DNA of 64,000 bases from Hymenobacter cellulosilyticus (GCF_022919215.1 NZ_CP095046.1:1850501-1914500), one strand, 5' to 3'. Positions 1 to 9,751 are shown, numbered from the stretch's first letter. Notes: generated from the letters alone by a model not told the origin. Numbers and translations are program-made.

Positions 1-1
1 G

Positions 2-553
2 CAGAGTCCGCCCGACTTCCGGTTTGCCGTGAAGGCCCCGCGGCAGGTGACGCACTACAAGACGTTCAACGCCGAAGCTGAACCCGTTCTGGCCGAGTTC
101 TACGCCACCATTCGGGAAGGGCTGCAGGACAAGCTCGGGCCGGTGCTGTTTCAATTGCCGCCCAAAGCCGCGTACACCGAGGAGCTGTTTCAGCGCCTGG
201 TCGATAACCTCGACCCCAGCTTCGAAAACGTGGTGGAGTTTCGGCACCCGAGCTGGTGGGAAGGGGAGGTGTTTCAGGAGTTGAGCCGGCAGAAGATTTC
301 CTTTGTCAGCCAGAGCCACCCGCTACCCCTGCCCGATGAGGCCTTGGCTACCACCAACTTGTTCTACTACCGGTTTCACGGGGTGCCGGAGCTGTATAAG
401 TCGGAGTACAGCGTGGAATTTTTGCAGCGCATAGCGGCCGAAATTGCCGCTATTCCGAAGCTTGAGCAGGTCTATCTGTTCTTCAACAACGGCATCGGCG
501 GGGTAGGCGTGGGCGACGCCAAAAAGATGCAGCAACTGATGGCCGGGGAATAG
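2..553 (+). CDS. DUF72 family protein (5' partial)
   Basis: The reading frame is open from base 2, so the start lies upstream of the window. The visible 183 residues match the C-terminal two thirds of DUF72 (YecE-like) proteins, a TIM-barrel family of unknown function. Conserved blocks are seen: KLGPVLFQLPP, the VEFRHPSWW segment, and YYRFHGVPELYKS near the C-terminus. The protein is a close paralogue of the complete DUF72 gene at 2332, with the same blocks in the same order, so the two probably arose by duplication. The frame is intact to the TAG at 551. Function is unknown; some DUF72 relatives are suggested to act in DNA or nucleotide metabolism, but nothing here decides that. Confidence 0.85.
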   Translation, partial: QSPPDFRFAVKAPRQVTHYKTFNAEAEPVLAEFYATIREGLQDKLGPVLFQLPPKAAYTEELFQRLVDNLDPSFENVVEFRHPSWWEGEVFQELSRQKISFVSQSHPLPLPDEALATTNLFYYRFHGVPELYKSEYSVEFLQRIAAEIAAIPKLEQVYLFFNNGIGGVGVGDAKKMQQLMAGE

Positions 554-636
554 CCGTAAAGAGTAATCGCCAGTCCCCACCGGCTCTGTCGAGCTGCGCA
601 ATGCCTTCTTTTACTCCTGTAACCTGCTGTATTCTA

Positions 637-1800
637 ATGAAAAAACTGCTATACACTGCCGCTTTAATGTGCACATTGTCCGCCGCGGCCCAGGCCCAGA
701 CCACCGTAACGGGTAGCATCGTCAGCGGGGGCATCACCCGCGACTACCGGCTGTACATACCCGCCAGCTATTCTGCCAGCAAACCCGTGCCTTTGCTTTT
801 CAACCTGCACGGCTATGGCTCCAGCAACTTGGAACAGGAGTTTTACGGCGACTTCCGGCCTATTGCCGACACGGCTAACTTACTCATCGTGCACCCCAAC
901 GGCACCACCGACGCCAACGGCAGCCGGTTCTGGAACACCTTCGTGGCCCCAGTTCCGGGGAGTCGATGATGTAGCCTTTCTCTCTGACCTGCTCACCAGC
1001 CTGCAGGCCCGCTACAGCATTGATGCGGACCGCGTATACAGCACCGGCATGAGCAACGGGGGCTTTATGAGCTACGAGTTGGCCTGTAAGCTTAGCAACC
1101 GCGTGGCCGCCATCGGCTCCGTAACCGGCAGCATCGTGCGTAGCCGTCTTGGCGCGTGCACGCCCCAGCATCCGGTACCCGTCATCGAAATTCACGGCAC
1201 GGCCGACAACACCGTGCCCTACAACGGCAACATCCTGTTTACCCCCATTCCAGCCGTCGTCGACTACTGGGTGCGCTTTAATGGCTGCTCCACCACCCCC
1301 GTCGTAACGGCGGTGCCTAATACCAACACTACCGATGGCAGCACGGCAGAGCGCTACGTGTACAGCGGGGGCCGCAACGGCAGCGTAGTCGAGCATTACA
1401 AAATCATCGACGGGGGCACACCTGGCCGGGCGCGGCGGTTACCATCGGCGTAACCAACCGCGACATAAACGCCAGCCGGGAAATATGGCGGTTTTTGCGT
1501 CGCTACCGCTTAAGCCAGTTCAGCACCCCGCTTTCCACAGCAGCCGGCGCTGCTTCTACTGCAGCGGTGCAGGTATATCCCAATCCGGCCCGGGAAGTAG
1601 TGACCCTGCAAAGTACCCAGCCGCTTGACCTGGCCCAGGTTCGGGTGACGAATATGCTGGGTCGGCACCGTCCGGCCACGCTGCGGAGTGCTACGCCGGG
1701 CAGTGTGGAAATTAATATTGCTGGCTGGCCGGCCGGGGTGTATCTGGTAGCTATTGGGCAAGGTAGCGGCGTGGTATACCACCGCTTTACCAAGCAGTAG
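637..1800 (+). CDS. Secreted PHB-depolymerase-like esterase with T9SS sorting domain (two frameshifts as assembled)
   Basis: The ATG at 637 gives a signal peptide (MKKLLYTAALMCTL, then AQAQ), so it is preferred over the ATG at 601. The alpha/beta-hydrolase follows the LpqC / polyhydroxybutyrate depolymerase pattern: FNLHGYGS oxyanion region, GMSNGGFMSY nucleophile elbow (G-x-S-x-G), EIHGTADNTVPY around the catalytic Asp, and GGHTWPG carrying the catalytic His. About 85 C-terminal residues (VYPNPA start, YLVAIG, RFTKQ end) form a type IX secretion sorting domain, so export and surface attachment or release are expected. The frame changes twice: an extra base near the C run at 947-950, and a missing G in the G run at 1412-1416. 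Restoring that G creates the family motif GGHTWPG exactly. Restored length is about 387 residues. Substrate could be a polyester or a feruloyl-type ester. Confidence 0.8.
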
Positions 1801-1854
1801 CAGGGATTGATGTATTGCCAGTTCTTTTCGAAAGTCCTTTAGTAGGACATAAAA

Positions 1855-1885
1855 AGAGCCCGCGGCTTGTGCTGCGGGCTCTTTT
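1855..1885. terminator. Bidirectional terminator hairpin
   Basis: GAGCCCGC / GCGGGCTC arms with an A run before and a T run after. It sits between the converging esterase and glycine-zipper genes and can serve both strands. Confidence 0.85.
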
Positions 1886-1911
1886 GCTACGATGCAATGC
1901 GCTAGGCTGGG

Positions 1912-2199
1912 TTAGTCTTTGCGCGTATACTCGGCGTGACGCACCGGGTCTTTTTTCTTGTCTTTCTTACGGCCAATCAAGCCACCGGCGGCGGCCCCGG
2001 CTACGCCACCAATTATGGCGCCCTTCGTGCCGCCTACTATGGCCCCGCCGACTACCCCGGCCCCGCCACCAATGGCAGCACCTTTAGCCTTTTTGCTCCA
2101 GCCCTTTTTGGGAGCGTCCTGCGCCTGAGCCGAATTGACGGTGGTGCTCAGCATGAAAAAGGCCAGCAACATGACCAGATATATCTTGAACGTTTTCAT
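1912..2199 (-). CDS. Small exported glycine-zipper protein
   Basis: A 95-residue protein with a signal peptide (MKTFKIYLVMLLAFFML, cleavage after AQA). It has a short Lys-rich stretch, then a glycine-zipper segment at about residues 38-75 (repeats of the type AIGGGAGVVGGAI and GGVAGAAAGG), and a charged tail (KKDKKKD). Glycine zippers of the YMGG / OmpA-Gly-zipper type insert into or span membranes as helical hairpins and often occur in small envelope-stress proteins. No lipobox is seen. It stands alone, converging with the esterase upstream and divergent from the DUF72 gene at 2332. A specific role cannot be given. Confidence 0.75.
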   Translation of the reverse strand: MKTFKIYLVMLLAFFMLSTTVNSAQAQDAPKKGWSKKAKGAAIGGGAGVVGGAIVGGTKGAIIGGVAGAAAGGLIGRKKDKKKDPVRHAEYTRKD

Positions 2200-2331
2200 G
2201 ACGTTTGAATTTAAAGGTGATGCAATAGAACTATGCGCTTAAAACGCAACGCCTACGGATAAGGTTGCGGTTGGCTGAAGCCCGGTAAACCGCGTATAGA
2301 ATCCAGACTTTTCTACCCCATCCTCCTGCCT

Positions 2332-3069
2332 ATGGATTCCTGGTTTATTGGCTGCTCGGGCTTTCACTACCGGCACTGGCGCGGCTCCTTTTACCCCGAA
2401 AAGTTGCCTCAGCGCCGCTGGTTCGAGTTCTACAGCCAGCATTTCAACACCTTGGAACTGAACGTGACCTTCTACCGGTTTCCCCAGCTTTCCTTCGTGG
2501 AGAACTGGTACAACATCAGCCCGCCGGAGTTTGTGTTTGCCACCAAGGCGCCCCGCCTGATTACCCACTACAAGCAGTTCAACGACTGCGCCCAGTTGCT
2601 GGCCGACTTTTACGGCACCATGCAGGAAGGGCTGCGCGAAAAGCTGGGTCCGGTGTTGTTTCAGCTGCCGCCCCGCACGGCTTATTCCGAGGAGCGCCTG
2701 CACAAAATCGTCGAAAGCCTGGACCCGGCCTTTACCAACGTCATCGAGTTCCGGCACCCAAGCTGGTGGGAGGGGCACGTGTTTCAGGAGCTGGCCCGCC
2801 GCAACATCAGCTTCTGTGGGCAGAGTCATCCGCTGCTGCCCACCGATGTCATTGCCAATGCCCCAACCCTGTATTATCGGCTGCACGGCATTCCGGAGCT
2901 GTATAAGTCGCCCTACTCGGAACAAGAACTGGTGCAGCTGGCCGAACGAATAAAGCAGGAGCCGCAGGTAAAGCAGGCCTATATCTACTTCAACAACGAC
3001 ATCGATACCTCGGCCATCCGCAACGGGCTGCAAATGCGCGACTACTGCCTCGGACCTCGTCACGGCTAA
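2332..3069 (+). CDS. DUF72 family protein
   Basis: Complete 245-residue DUF72 (YecE-like) protein. It shows the N-terminal WFIGCSGFHYRHWRG block that marks the family, YPEKLPQ, FATKAPR in the barrel, KLGPVLFQLPP, IEFRHPSWW and the YYRLHGIPELYKSPY block. It is a paralogue of the truncated gene at the left edge. Because it has a separate terminator and the esterase and glycine-zipper genes lie between, it is not in an operon with that copy. The family has a TIM-barrel fold, and no catalytic activity is established for it. The start is the only ATG upstream of the conserved first strand. Confidence 0.88.
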   Translation: MDSWFIGCSGFHYRHWRGSFYPEKLPQRRWFEFYSQHFNTLELNVTFYRFPQLSFVENWYNISPPEFVFATKAPRLITHYKQFNDCAQLLADFYGTMQEGLREKLGPVLFQLPPRTAYSEERLHKIVESLDPAFTNVIEFRHPSWWEGHVFQELARRNISFCGQSHPLLPTDVIANAPTLYYRLHGIPELYKSPYSEQELVQLAERIKQEPQVKQAYIYFNNDIDTSAIRNGLQMRDYCLGPRHG

Positions 3070-3085
3070 GGCAGTTCGTTTACAC

Positions 3086-3122
3086 AAAAAAGCCCCGCTC
3101 TTCACAAAGCGGGGCTTTTTTA
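3086..3122. terminator. Bidirectional terminator hairpin
   Basis: AAAAAAGCCCCGC / GCGGGGCTTTTTT arms with an 8-9 base loop, between the converging DUF72 gene and S9 peptidase. Confidence 0.9.
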
Positions 3123-3137
3123 TAAATAGAGAAGAAA

Positions 3138-5603
3138 CTAGTTGCCTTCCGTTTTGGCACCAACGGCACTTTGCTCGGGCGTGGCGGGAGCTTCGGCAGC
3201 GGCGGGCTGCTTCACGTACTTGTCAAGCCAGGTGTTCATTTCCCAGAGCGTGTGCATGATGGATTCCCGGGCCGCGTAGCCGTGGGCCTCGAAGGGCAGC
3301 ACCACGTAGCGTACCGTAGCGCCGTGGCCCTTCAGGGCGTTGTAAAACCGCTCACTCTGCAGCGGGAACGTGCCCGAGTTGTTGTCGGCCTCGCCGTGAA
3401 TCAGCAGCAGCGGCGTCTTGATCTTGTCGGCGTGCGTGAAAGGCGACATCGTATTGTACACCTCCGGGGCTTCCCAGTAGGTGCGCTCCTCGGCCTGAAA
3501 GCCGAAGGGCGTCAGGGTGCGGTTGTAGGCGCCGCTGCGGGCAATGCCCGCCTTAAACAGGTCGGTGTGGGCCAGCAGGTTGGCTGTCATAAAGGCACCG
3601 TAGGAATGGCCCATTACGGCCACCCGCTTCCGGTCTACCACGCCCAGGCGCACTCCTTCGTCAATGGCGGCCTTGGCGCTGGCCGTCAGCTGCTCCACGT
3701 AGGTATCGTTGGGTTCCTTTGAGCCTTCGCCCACAATCGGAATGCTGGTGCCCTGCAGAACTGCGTAGCCCTGGGTAACCCAGTAAATAGGCGAGCCCCA
3801 GCTCAGGCGGGTAAAGGCGTAGGGCGAACCTTTCACCTGTCCGGCGTTGGCCTTGTTCTTAAACTCAACGGGGTAAGCCTCCATCAGCGTGGGCAGCGGG
3901 CCGTCCTCCTTCTTGTAGCCGTAGGGTAGATAGAGGTTGGCCGTGAGGTCCACGCCGTCGGCACGCTTATACTTGAGCACCTGCTTGGTCAGGTTGCCCA
4001 CGGCCACGTAGGGGTTGGTAAACTTGGTAAGCGGGGTCAGCTTGGCGCTTTTTACCTCCCGCAGGAAGTAGTTGGGCGCTTCCTGCTGCGACTCGCGCCG
4101 CGTTACGAGCAGGCGCTTGTTCAAATCCAGAATGGTGACGGGCACTTCGTAAAACGGGGCTTCGGAGCGCCACCAGCGGGTTGCTTTCTTGGAGGCTACA
4201 TCCAGCTCGTCCACGAAGGGCCGGTCGCCTTCCGGCGAGGCGCCGTTGCCGATAAAATAGAGCGTTTCGCCCTTAGTATCGGTGGCCAGCACTTCATTGC
4301 CGGTCAGGTTGCGCACGGTGTAGGGCGTGCCCGGGGCCGTGTAGGTATCCTGCGACGACCGGTCGAACAGCACTACCGGGGCGGCTTTGGTGGTCGGGTT
4401 CAGCGTCCAGGTCATTTCCTTGCGGTCGGCCCAGCGGTAGCCTTCTACCAGGGCCACGTTAGCATTGCCCCAGAGTACGTCACGAAAACGCAGGGGCAGT
4501 GCCGCCAGCTCCTGGGGCTCATTCTCGAAAGGAGCGGCCAGGGTGAAGATTTTGTCGCGCACCGGAGCCGCCGTTTTTGGGTCGCCGCCGTCCTGGGCTT
4601 CTACCCAGTATAGGGTCGAAGGCACGTCGGCCCGCCAGTTGTGGCCACGCTGGCCAGTAGGCACCGCGTCGAAGCTGCTGGGCACGTTGTCGGCCAGGGG
4701 CAGGTCGGCCATGGTTTTCACCACCAGGCCTTCCATGCTCAGGATATCCACCTGCAGCGGAAAATCGGTGTAGGGCAGCGTGTAGGAATAGGGGCGGTGC
4801 CGGTACTTAACCAGCGCGTAGCGGCCATTGGGCGAGGGCGAAGCCTGCTGCACGATGCCGGGCTGGCCCAGCGGCTGCATGCGGCCCGTCACGCTTACTT
4901 TCACTACCTGGGCCGTGGCATAAAACTCGAACAGCTTCTCATCGGTCGGGTTTTTCAGCAAGTCCTGGTAGGTGCGGGCAGGAGCCTTTTTGCCGATGTT
5001 TTCCTGCACCGTCGGACCCATGGGAACGGGGCTCAGAATTGGCGTATCGCCCCGGCCGCCCACAATGGCGCGGGCCAGCAGCGTCTGGCTGTCCGATACC
5101 CACTCGTAGGACTTGCCGAATACGCTGTTCAAAAACAGGTTGGGCATCAGGCGGGCCGAGGCCGAGGCCACGTCCAGCAGCCAAAGCTCCACATGCCGGT
5201 CGGAGGTGTGCGTGAAGGCTACCTTGGTATTGTCCGGCGACCAGGTGACTTCGGTAATGCGGGCCTTGGCCGGCAAGCCCTGCACCAGCAGCTCCTTGCC
5301 GTCGGGCAGGTGCTTAAGGCGAAGCTTGGTGGTATAAATGATGCGGCTCGGGCCGTTGGTTTTGGGGTTGATGCGCAGTCCACCAATCCGCAACTCGGGC
5401 TGCGACAATTCGGCAATGGTAGGCATGTCTTGGTTATCAAGCAGCAGCATCCACTGCCCGTTGGACGACACGCTCACCCGGGGCGTGCTGGGCGCGTCGG
5501 CCAGGGCCGCAATAGACTTGGGAGGAGTCTGGTACGTCACGTCCTGAGCCGAGCTAGTCCGACTACAAAACATGACGGCACTAAAAAAGTACAATATTTT
5601 CAT
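3138..5603 (-). CDS. Exported S9 family prolyl-oligopeptidase-type serine peptidase
   Basis: 821 residues. A signal peptide (MKILYFFSAVMFCS) is followed by a long N-terminal beta-propeller region (about 40-530) with WSPDNTKVAFT-type blade motifs. The C-terminal alpha/beta-hydrolase domain (about 545-800) has the catalytic Ser667 in GHSYGAFM, Asp740 in HGEADNNSG and His774 in FEAHGYAAR. The NNSGTFP insertion after the Asp and the overall layout resemble the S9 group that includes plant chloroplast glutamyl endopeptidase, so cleavage after Glu, not only Pro, is possible. Its place is the periplasm or outer surface, digesting oligopeptides. Ala/Pro/Glu-rich last 25 residues look disordered. It is a single gene with its own terminator, adjacent to but separated from the OmpA gene. 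Confidence 0.88.
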   Translation of the reverse strand: MKILYFFSAVMFCSRTSSAQDVTYQTPPKSIAALADAPSTPRVSVSSNGQWMLLLDNQDMPTIAELSQPELRIGGLRINPKTNGPSRIIYTTKLRLKHLPDGKELLVQGLPAKARITEVTWSPDNTKVAFTHTSDRHVELWLLDVASASARLMPNLFLNSVFGKSYEWVSDSQTLLARAIVGGRGDTPILSPVPMGPTVQENIGKKAPARTYQDLLKNPTDEKLFEFYATAQVVKVSVTGRMQPLGQPGIVQQASPSPNGRYALVKYRHRPYSYTLPYTDFPLQVDILSMEGLVVKTMADLPLADNVPSSFDAVPTGQRGHNWRADVPSTLYWVEAQDGGDPKTAAPVRDKIFTLAAPFENEPQELAALPLRFRDVLWGNANVALVEGYRWADRKEMTWTLNPTTKAAPVVLFDRSSQDTYTAPGTPYTVRNLTGNEVLATDTKGETLYFIGNGASPEGDRPFVDELDVASKKATRWWRSEAPFYEVPVTILDLNKRLLVTRRESQQEAPNYFLREVKSAKLTPLTKFTNPYVAVGNLTKQVLKYKRADGVDLTANLYLPYGYKKEDGPLPTLMEAYPVEFKNKANAGQVKGSPYAFTRLSWGSPIYWVTQGYAVLQGTSIPIVGEGSKEPNDTYVEQLTASAKAAIDEGVRLGVVDRKRVAVMGHSYGAFMTANLLAHTDLFKAGIARSGAYNRTLTPFGFQAEERTYWEAPEVYNTMSPFTHADKIKTPLLLIHGEADNNSGTFPLQSERFYNALKGHGATVRYVVLPFEAHGYAARESIMHTLWEMNTWLDKYVKQPAAAEAPATPEQSAVGAKTEGN

Positions 5604-5824
5604 AGAGAACTAGAAGGTGGTTCCAGAGGAGAAATGAAAAAAGCTGTGTAAGATACGATAAGACAGACAGCTAACCAGGCCAGTTTTTACCGATGCTACA
5701 AAAATACAGAATATTTAGAAGTGGATTTTACCAATTGATGAATTAGTCACCAAAAGCTGAACAAGGTAAAAAGTGCAATTCCTTATTTGCGGCAGCGGCT
5801 TTGGGTACCCAAAAAATAAGGCAC

Positions 5825-5860
5825 AAAAAAAGAGGCCAGCTACGGGAGCTGGCCTCTTTG
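5825..5860 (-). terminator. Terminator after the OmpA-family gene
   Basis: AGAGGCCAGCT / AGCTGGCCTCT 11-bp perfect stem with ACGGG loop. The A run on the plus strand gives a U tail on the minus transcript. Confidence 0.88.
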
Positions 5861-5893
5861 AGATACTCACTCTGCACAAGGCAGATACCGGAG

Positions 5894-7488
5894 TTACTTA
5901 CGACGGGCCGGAGCGGCTTTCTTTACGGGAGCCTTTTTCACCGGAGCCTTCTTCACGGGCGCAGCTTTCACTGGCGCGGCAGGAATCTCGGGGGCAGGAC
6001 CATACTTCGTTTCGGCAGGGTTCGGGTCACCGGGCAGGTATACATCGAACTCTACGCGGCGGTTGATGGCACGGCCAGCTTCGGTAGCGTTGTCGGCAAT
6101 CGGCTTGGTTTCGCCGTAGCCGTGCGACACAATCCGGTCGGCAGGGATACCCTTGCTGAGCATGTAGGTGCGGGCCGAGGCGGCACGGGCATCCGACAGA
6201 CGCAGGTTGTAAGCGTCGTCGCCTTTGTTATCGGCGTGGGCCGAAATACCCAGCGAGTAGTCGGGATAAGCATTCAGGATTTCAACCAGGCCATTCAGGG
6301 TCGGGAACGAAATCGGCTTCAGGGTCGCCTTATCGAATTCGAACTGGATGTACTTGGTGGCTTCCTGGAGCTTCTTCTTCTCCTCAACCTTCATTTCTGG
6401 GCAGCCTTTGTTCGAGGCTGGGCCGGGACGTTGTGGGCAGCGGTCCTGGTAATCCGGAACACCGTCGCCGTCGGTATCAATGGGGCAACCGGCAGCATCT
6501 ACTTTCACGCCAGCTGGGGTATCGGGGCACTTATCGGCCGAGTCGATTACGCCGTCATTGTCAGCGTCGGGGCAGCCGCGGAGCTCGGCTTTGCCGGGGG
6601 TATCGGGGCAGGCGTCATCGCCGTCGCGCACACCATCACCGTCGCGGTCGGGGCAGCCTTCCAGAGCGGCCAGGCCTTTCTCGGTGGGGCACTTGTCCTG
6701 ATAATCCGGAACACCGTCGCCGTCGCCATCAAGTGGGCAGCCGTTGGCGTCCACGGCCACGCCGGTGGGCGTGCCAGGGCACTTGTCTTTCTTGTCGCTC
6801 ACGCCGTCGCCGTCGGTATCGATAGTCTTACCGAAGTTGAAGGTCAGACCGGCCGTGTGCTGTAGGTAGCGGTCATTGATGTTGCCCTTCAGCGTAATGC
6901 CATCCACCTGGTCGGTCAGGATGTAGTGCTGGCCCGTTTGCACGAAAGCCGACACGCTGGAGGAGAAGTTCAGGCGAATACCAGCCGCACCATGAATGTC
7001 GAAGGCGTAAAGGTCGCGGTTGTCGGGTGCGCCACCGTTGATTTTAAACCGGTCGGTGCTGGCGAAGAAAATGCCGGGAGCCAGGCTCAGGTAAGGCGCG
7101 AAGAAGGCGTCTTCCTTAAAGGCCCAGCCGTTATTCAGCTTCAGCGTCACGGGAATGCCAATGTTTACCACGTTGGCCCGGAAGCCGCTGAAAGCATTGA
7201 TGGCGTTCTTGGGCGGATCGGCTGAGAAAGCCATGTCGCCGTAGCTCAAGTCCAGGCCCAGGTCGAGGCCGGGGTTGATGTAGCGGCCCAGCTTGAGGCC
7301 CGCGCCGAACTCAATCTTGTCATTCTTGAACCACTCGGAACCCAGGTCGCCGTGGTACTGCAGGGTGGATCCGTAGAGGCTAAGCCCGGTTTTCTTTTCG
7401 GAGTTTTGGCTGTGTCCGTCGCGTGGCCCGAAGGCTAGCAGCGTTAACCCCAGCACCAAGGCTTTGGGGTGGTAAGATGTAGTCGCAT
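5894..7488 (-). CDS. OmpA-family outer-membrane protein with TSP3 calcium repeats
   Basis: The frame is open from a TTG at 7459 (521 residues). From there, residues 20-210 form an outer-membrane beta-barrel and 213-354 carry five or so thrombospondin type-3 repeats (TDGDGVSDKKDKCP, DGDGVPDYQDKCP) that bind calcium. Residues 365-475 form an OmpA C-terminal domain with the peptidoglycan-binding Asp410 (AHADNKG) and Arg425 (NLRLSDARAAS). The tail is a Lys/Ala/Pro-rich AAPVKKAPVKK repeat. Role: tethering outer membrane to cell wall. No in-frame ATG precedes the TTG. An ATG at 7488 in another frame would give a signal peptide (MRLHLTTPK then LVLGLTLLAFG) if one base is missing near 7460, so I take 7488 as the likely start. 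TTG remains possible. Confidence 0.87.
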
Positions 7489-7990
7489 ATAATAGAAAGA
7501 AGTGGAGGAAAGTGTGGTTACCCTTTATGGTGGTGTCGCTATATACCTGACCCCGCCGGATAAGGTTGTTCTCCCCGTTACTATCTGATCTATGTTGTAT
7601 CCTATCGGTAGCTAAACACTAGGGCTGCTGCTGGCTTGGACGAGTGTCGAGGTTAAGGGCTGCTGCTCCAGCTTTCGTCTTATTAGCGAAGAGCTTAGCC
7701 TCCAGGATACACCTCTGTAAGGAAGGTAAAAAGGTGGTTAATATTATGATTATAAGTATTTTAAAATTTTAATAAAGAAAGCCAAGTAGCCAGCAGATTG
7801 CAGGATTTGTCCTATCAGTTGATTTCAACTGGTTGGGCAGTGAATTCGTATTTCCGCTATTGGTCTACGGTTGAGCTTTGCGATAACTCCGCTCTGGCAG
7901 GTTAAAAAAAATGGTTTGAGCGCCGATTTTTTATCCCTTCTGCCACCTCCGCGTCGGCTCCGTTCAGCAGGTGGCGCCTAGCGCTGATTC
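7489..7990. other. Intergenic stretch without a recognisable gene
   Basis: About 500 bases of lower GC than the flanks, with an AT-rich run around 7735-7780. No coding frame with family similarity, tRNA or repeat was seen. It must hold the promoter of the OmpA gene, but no clear TTG-N19-TAnnTTTG match was found. Confidence 0.5.
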
Positions 7991-8024
7991 AAACAAAAAA
8001 CGCCCCAGTCGCGGGACCGGGGCG
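7991..8024 (-). terminator. Terminator after OsmC gene
   Basis: CGCCCCAGTC / GACCGGGGCG arms (one mismatch) with GCGG loop, followed on the minus strand by a U-rich tail. Confidence 0.85.
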
Positions 8025-8052
8025 GGGCTTCGGAAGCACGCCGTACAGGCGC

Positions 8053-8448
8053 TTAGGCCAGCTGGGTGCTGATGGGAATGGCGCTTACCAGGGTTTTGTG
8101 AATGGGGCAAAGCTCCGCTACCCGCAGCAGGCGCTGGCGCTGCGCATCGGTAAGCTCTCCAGCCAGCTGCAGCACGCAGTCGAGCCGGGTTACCATGTGC
8201 TGCTCGTTGCGGTCAAAGGAAACCTGGGCCTCTACGTTGGCTAACGGCCACTGCTTGCGCTGGGCGTACATGCGCACCGTAATGCAGACGCAGGCGCTGA
8301 GCGAGGCCGCCAACAGCTCACCGGGCGTAAGCCCCTGATTTTGGCCGCCCTTGTCGAGCGGCTCGTCGGCTACCAGCTCGTGGCCGGTGTCGGAGGTGAT
8401 GCGCGTGAAGTAGGGCTCGGCGCCGCTACGGCCGGTGAGCGTGGGCAT
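8053..8448 (-). CDS. OsmC family peroxiredoxin-like protein
   Basis: 131-residue OsmC/Ohr-family protein. These are cytoplasmic thiol peroxidases or related proteins that reduce organic hydroperoxides with two cysteines. The first Cys lies in the helix LLAASLSACVCITVRM (residues about 45-60), and the second in VAELCPIHKTL, the usual spacing and the usual CPI/CPV context. The TPGELLAASLSAC segment is the family signature. It ends a three-gene minus-strand operon: the pirin stop is only 2 bases from this ATG and the nitroreductase precedes that. Role inferred: electrophile and peroxide detoxification. Confidence 0.87.
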   Translation of the reverse strand: MPTLTGRSGAEPYFTRITSDTGHELVADEPLDKGGQNQGLTPGELLAASLSACVCITVRMYAQRKQWPLANVEAQVSFDRNEQHMVTRLDCVLQLAGELTDAQRQRLLRVAELCPIHKTLVSAIPISTQLA

Positions 8449-8450
8449 GG

Positions 8451-9161
8451 CTAGTGGTTGATAGGCGCTTCGATGATAATGAACTTGCTTTCGGCTTCAC
8501 TCGTGATGCTGACCAGGTCGGTGTCCCATAGCCCGATACTGTCGCGCCGGCCGATTGACTGGCCGTTCACCGTCAGGCTGCCTTCCATCACGAATACGAA
8601 CACGCACTTGTTCAGGGGCTTCAGCGCATAGTCCACTGTTTGCCCGGCGTTGTAATAGCCCAAAGAAAGCTTGGCGTTCTGGTTGATCCAGACGTGGGCC
8701 GTGCCTTCCTCATTGCTGACGATGGTGGTGAGCTGATTTTTGCGCTTCTCGGCCGGAAAGCTGCGTTTCTGGTAGCGCGGCGTCACATTCTGGAGCTTGG
8801 GCTCAATCCAGATCTGCAGGAAATTTACCTCGTCGTCGCCGATGTTATGCTCCTCGTGGCGCAGGCCGCTGCCGGCACTCATGATCTGCACCGAGTCGGT
8901 GGCCACTTCCTCCCGGTAGCCCATCGAGTCGATGTGGTTCATGCGGCCGGCCAGCATCACGGAAATGATTTCCATGTTGGCGTGGGCGTGCAAGCCAAAG
9001 CCGTTGCCGGGCTTTACAAAGTCGTCGTTGAACACGCGCAGCAGGCCGAAGCCCGTCCGCTCGGGGTTGTAGTAGGAGCTAAAGCTCAGCGAGAAGTTGC
9101 TTTGCAGCCAGCCAATGTCCTTAAGGCCCCGCTCGGCGGCCCGGATGATGCGGTGATTCAT
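8451..9161 (-). CDS. Pirin family protein (YhhW-like bicupin), copy 1
   Basis: 236 residues with two cupin domains. The N-terminal metal site is visible as HAHANMEIISV and LRHEEHN, corresponding to the His-x-His and His-x-Glu ligands of pirin / YhhW, which bind iron and can oxidise quercetin. The conserved SYYNPERTGFGLLRVFNDD block is seen near residue 30. The gene lies 11 bases after the nitroreductase stop and 2 bases before OsmC, so the three are co-transcribed. It is a paralogue of the pirin at 9849. Function is inferred as a redox-sensing or quercetinase-like enzyme of the cytoplasm; the physiological substrate is not known. Confidence 0.88.
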   Translation of the reverse strand: MNHRIIRAAERGLKDIGWLQSNFSLSFSSYYNPERTGFGLLRVFNDDFVKPGNGFGLHAHANMEIISVMLAGRMNHIDSMGYREEVATDSVQIMSAGSGLRHEEHNIGDDEVNFLQIWIEPKLQNVTPRYQKRSFPAEKRKNQLTTIVSNEEGTAHVWINQNAKLSLGYYNAGQTVDYALKPLNKCVFVFVMEGSLTVNGQSIGRRDSIGLWDTDLVSITSEAESKFIIIEAPINH

Positions 9162-9172
9162 GGCGGTTTTTG

Positions 9173-9751
9173 TTAGCTGGGAAGTTGGGCCTCAAAGGCA
9201 ATTTCACTGACGCTCTTGCGTTGGCGGGGCGCTTTTTCGCGGCTTAGGAAAGGCTCTTCGAGCAGCTCGGCTTCGGCCTGGTAACCCAGGGCAATGATGA
9301 CGGCCGGCTGCAGCGTCTCGGGCAGCTGAAAGGCTTCCTGTACTTTGTCACGGTGGAAGCCGCCCATAAAGTGCCCGTGCAGGCCCAGGGCCGTGGCTTC
9401 CAGAATCAGGTTGCCGTTGGCCAGGCCCAGGTCGTGGAGGGCGGCCCCGTTGGGCGTACCGTTGTCGTACTGGGTTTTGGCCAGGGCCAGAATGAGCACG
9501 GCGGCATTTTTGGCCCAGGGCTGGTTGCCGGGCATCAGGCAGTCCACCATTTTTTGGAAAGCTTCCGTGTCGGCACGGTGGGCGTAGATATAGCGCCAGG
9601 GCTGCTCATTCATGGCGCTGGCGGCCCAGGAAGCCGCTTCAAACAGCTGGCCCAATGTTTCGGGGGCTACGGGCTGCGGCGAGAAGGAGCGGGGGCTCCA
9701 GCGGTTGCGAATCAGCTCGTGGACGGGATAAGTGGTGGTGGCAGTTTTCAT
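9173..9751 (-). CDS. Nitroreductase family protein
   Basis: 192 residues if begun at the ATG at 9751 (MKTATTTYPV). The longer frame to 9784 would start inside the terminator hairpin of the preceding gene, so it is rejected. The protein shows the FMN-binding RNRWSPRSF block at the N-terminus, AASWAASAMNEQPWRYI (the family motif near the flavin phosphate), LGLHGHFMGGF in the middle and VIIALGYQAE towards the end. It reduces nitro-aromatics, quinones or related electrophiles with NAD(P)H. It is the first gene of an operon with pirin and OsmC, consistent with electrophile defence. Confidence 0.87.
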   Translation of the reverse strand: MKTATTTYPVHELIRNRWSPRSFSPQPVAPETLGQLFEAASWAASAMNEQPWRYIYAHRADTEAFQKMVDCLMPGNQPWAKNAAVLILALAKTQYDNGTPNGAALHDLGLANGNLILEATALGLHGHFMGGFHRDKVQEAFQLPETLQPAVIIALGYQAEAELLEEPFLSREKAPRQRKSVSEIAFEAQLPS

